Of a stretch of 64,000 nt of DNA, positions 63,243-64,000 are shown piece after piece. The notes under the pieces are model-generated. The model searched no databases. It saw nothing but the letters and a program-made list of their open reading frames with translations, and was not told the origin of the DNA. Source of the stretch: Candidatus Melainabacteria bacterium (GTDB lineage Bacteria > Cyanobacteriota > Vampirovibrionia > Obscuribacterales > Obscuribacteraceae); contig DTSE01000200.1 in the NCBI GenBank assembly GCA_012965515.1, positions 1 through 64,000 on the forward strand. The letters run 5' to 3'. The translations under genes and the position numbers were made by a program. Every line of letters starts with the position of its first letter. Position 1 is the first letter of the stretch.

Positions 63243-63478
63243 ATCCAGTTCCTCTGGTGAAACACTGCGCCCATTTGGCGACACTCACGCGTTAACCATG
63301 ACCGAGCGAACCGGCCGATCGTTCCCACATGAAAACAGTTCCAGCTATAGCGAATGCTGCTTAGTTCAGACTCTCGGGAAAGCTGCCCTAGAAGAGGGGG
63401 TCTGATTGGAGCAGTGAAATTGGCTTCTCGCGGGGAACAATCTCTTGTAGTAACTCATTTAATGTAAGTAGAGGCAAA

Positions 63479-64000
63479 ATGAAGGCAAATTCCCAAAAGC
63501 ATTGTGGCTCAGTGGATTGCACACGCTTTAGCGGTGGAATTTTCCTAGTTACTGCACTTTTACTGTCCGTGCAGCCTGCTTTCTCTCAAAGTTCAACCAG
63601 CCAAGCCCGGATGTCCCAAATGCTCAACCAGTTTGAGCAAGGCAAACGCCCCACATACAGCACAGGTGGCGGATATGCCAGAGGAAGTGCCAGCGGTATG
63701 CCTGGCTATGCAAAGATGATGGGTGGCAGACCGAGCAATCTGGGCGGCTATGCGGGCCGCAGCAATGGTGGCAACTCGCAGATGATGCAGTTGATGAAAG
63801 CGAAAATGTCTCGGATGCAAAACGGCGGTGGCGGCAGCGGAAATTCGCTGATGCAATTGATGCGTCAACGCCAAGGTGGTGCACCACATATGATGCCTGG
63901 CATGGGCGGCGGGCCGGGCGCGGGAATGGGCATGCAGAGCGGGCTCTTCGCAAAGATGATGCAGCAGGACACAGCCTTCAACAACACAATGAAACGCAAC
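63479..64000 (+). CDS. exported Met/Gly-rich protein, partial at window end
   Basis: The frame is open from the ATG at 63479 to the end of the window (174 codons), with AGAGG 6 bp upstream. A signal peptide (GGIFLVTALLLSVQPAFS) precedes a low-complexity mature region rich in Met, Gly, Gln and Ser (MMQLMKAKMSRMQNGGG, MMPGMGGGPGAGMGM). The Met clusters resemble copper-binding Met motifs of periplasmic proteins, which is suggestion only. The C-terminus is not seen. Confidence 0.7.
   Translation, partial: MKANSQKHCGSVDCTRFSGGIFLVTALLLSVQPAFSQSSTSQARMSQMLNQFEQGKRPTYSTGGGYARGSASGMPGYAKMMGGRPSNLGGYAGRSNGGNSQMMQLMKAKMSRMQNGGGGSGNSLMQLMRQRQGGAPHMMPGMGGGPGAGMGMQSGLFAKMMQQDTAFNNTMKRN

Overview
The window looks like a bacterial chromosome segment from a Gram-negative-type cell. 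It reads with the standard bacterial code, has intermediate base composition, and carries many Sec signal peptides, one lipobox and good Shine-Dalgarno sites. It is rich in secreted or membrane-tethered tetratricopeptide (TPR) proteins, zinc-ribbon plus TPR proteins, a TPR-caspase and low-complexity exported proteins. That mix resembles large-genome non-photosynthetic relatives of Cyanobacteria (Obscuribacter/Melainabacteria type). This lineage guess is inference; there is no rRNA or ribosomal protein here to anchor it.

Layout. 0-2 kb: gmd and fcl, the two steps from GDP-mannose to GDP-L-fucose. 2-9 kb: a hydrolase, an exported thioredoxin-fold protein, an alkyltransferase-like protein, a TPR/pseudopilin-like membrane protein, a lone receiver domain and a NUDIX hydrolase. 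9-19 kb: coproheme decarboxylase (HemQ), an XRE regulator, a cereblon-type CULT-domain protein divergent from a ClpX-type zinc-finger helical-repeat protein, a permuted papain-fold (YiiX-like) protein, a GT2 glycosyltransferase, a composite pseudogene and a Ser/Thr kinase. 19-28 kb: a TPR-caspase, a dual-specificity-type phosphatase, a lipid kinase, an HpaI-type aldolase and dnaK. 28-36 kb: a zinc-ribbon TPR protein, a lipase with a perfect 171-bp internal tandem duplication, and small membrane proteins. 36-48 kb: a triplicated exported protein, acetamidase/formamidase, a Cys-rich copper-storage-like protein, MOSC and alpha/beta hydrolase proteins, a truncated band-7 protein, a bestrophin plus cNMP/thioredoxin-reductase-like pair, a 1.1-kb gene-free stretch with terminator-like hairpins, and a Rieske oxygenase.

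48.4-57.4 kb is an accessory block bracketed by related 48-bp direct repeats. It lies immediately downstream of tRNA-Arg(ACG) and holds a DUF4143 ATPase, ankyrin and TPR genes, SUKH-like and HEAT-like genes, a second YiiX-like lipoprotein and several broken reading frames; no integrase is visible. 57.7-64 kb is a cluster of exported low-complexity proteins (Pro/Ala, Asn/Gln/Gly, Asn/Trp/Lys and Met/Gly rich) plus DUF4239 and DUF421 membrane proteins. The last gene runs off the window.

The strongest candidate for an undescribed system is the divergent CULT-domain / ClpX-zinc-finger pair at 11.8-13.8 kb. No CRISPR array, prophage module, insertion sequence or recognisable restriction system was seen.
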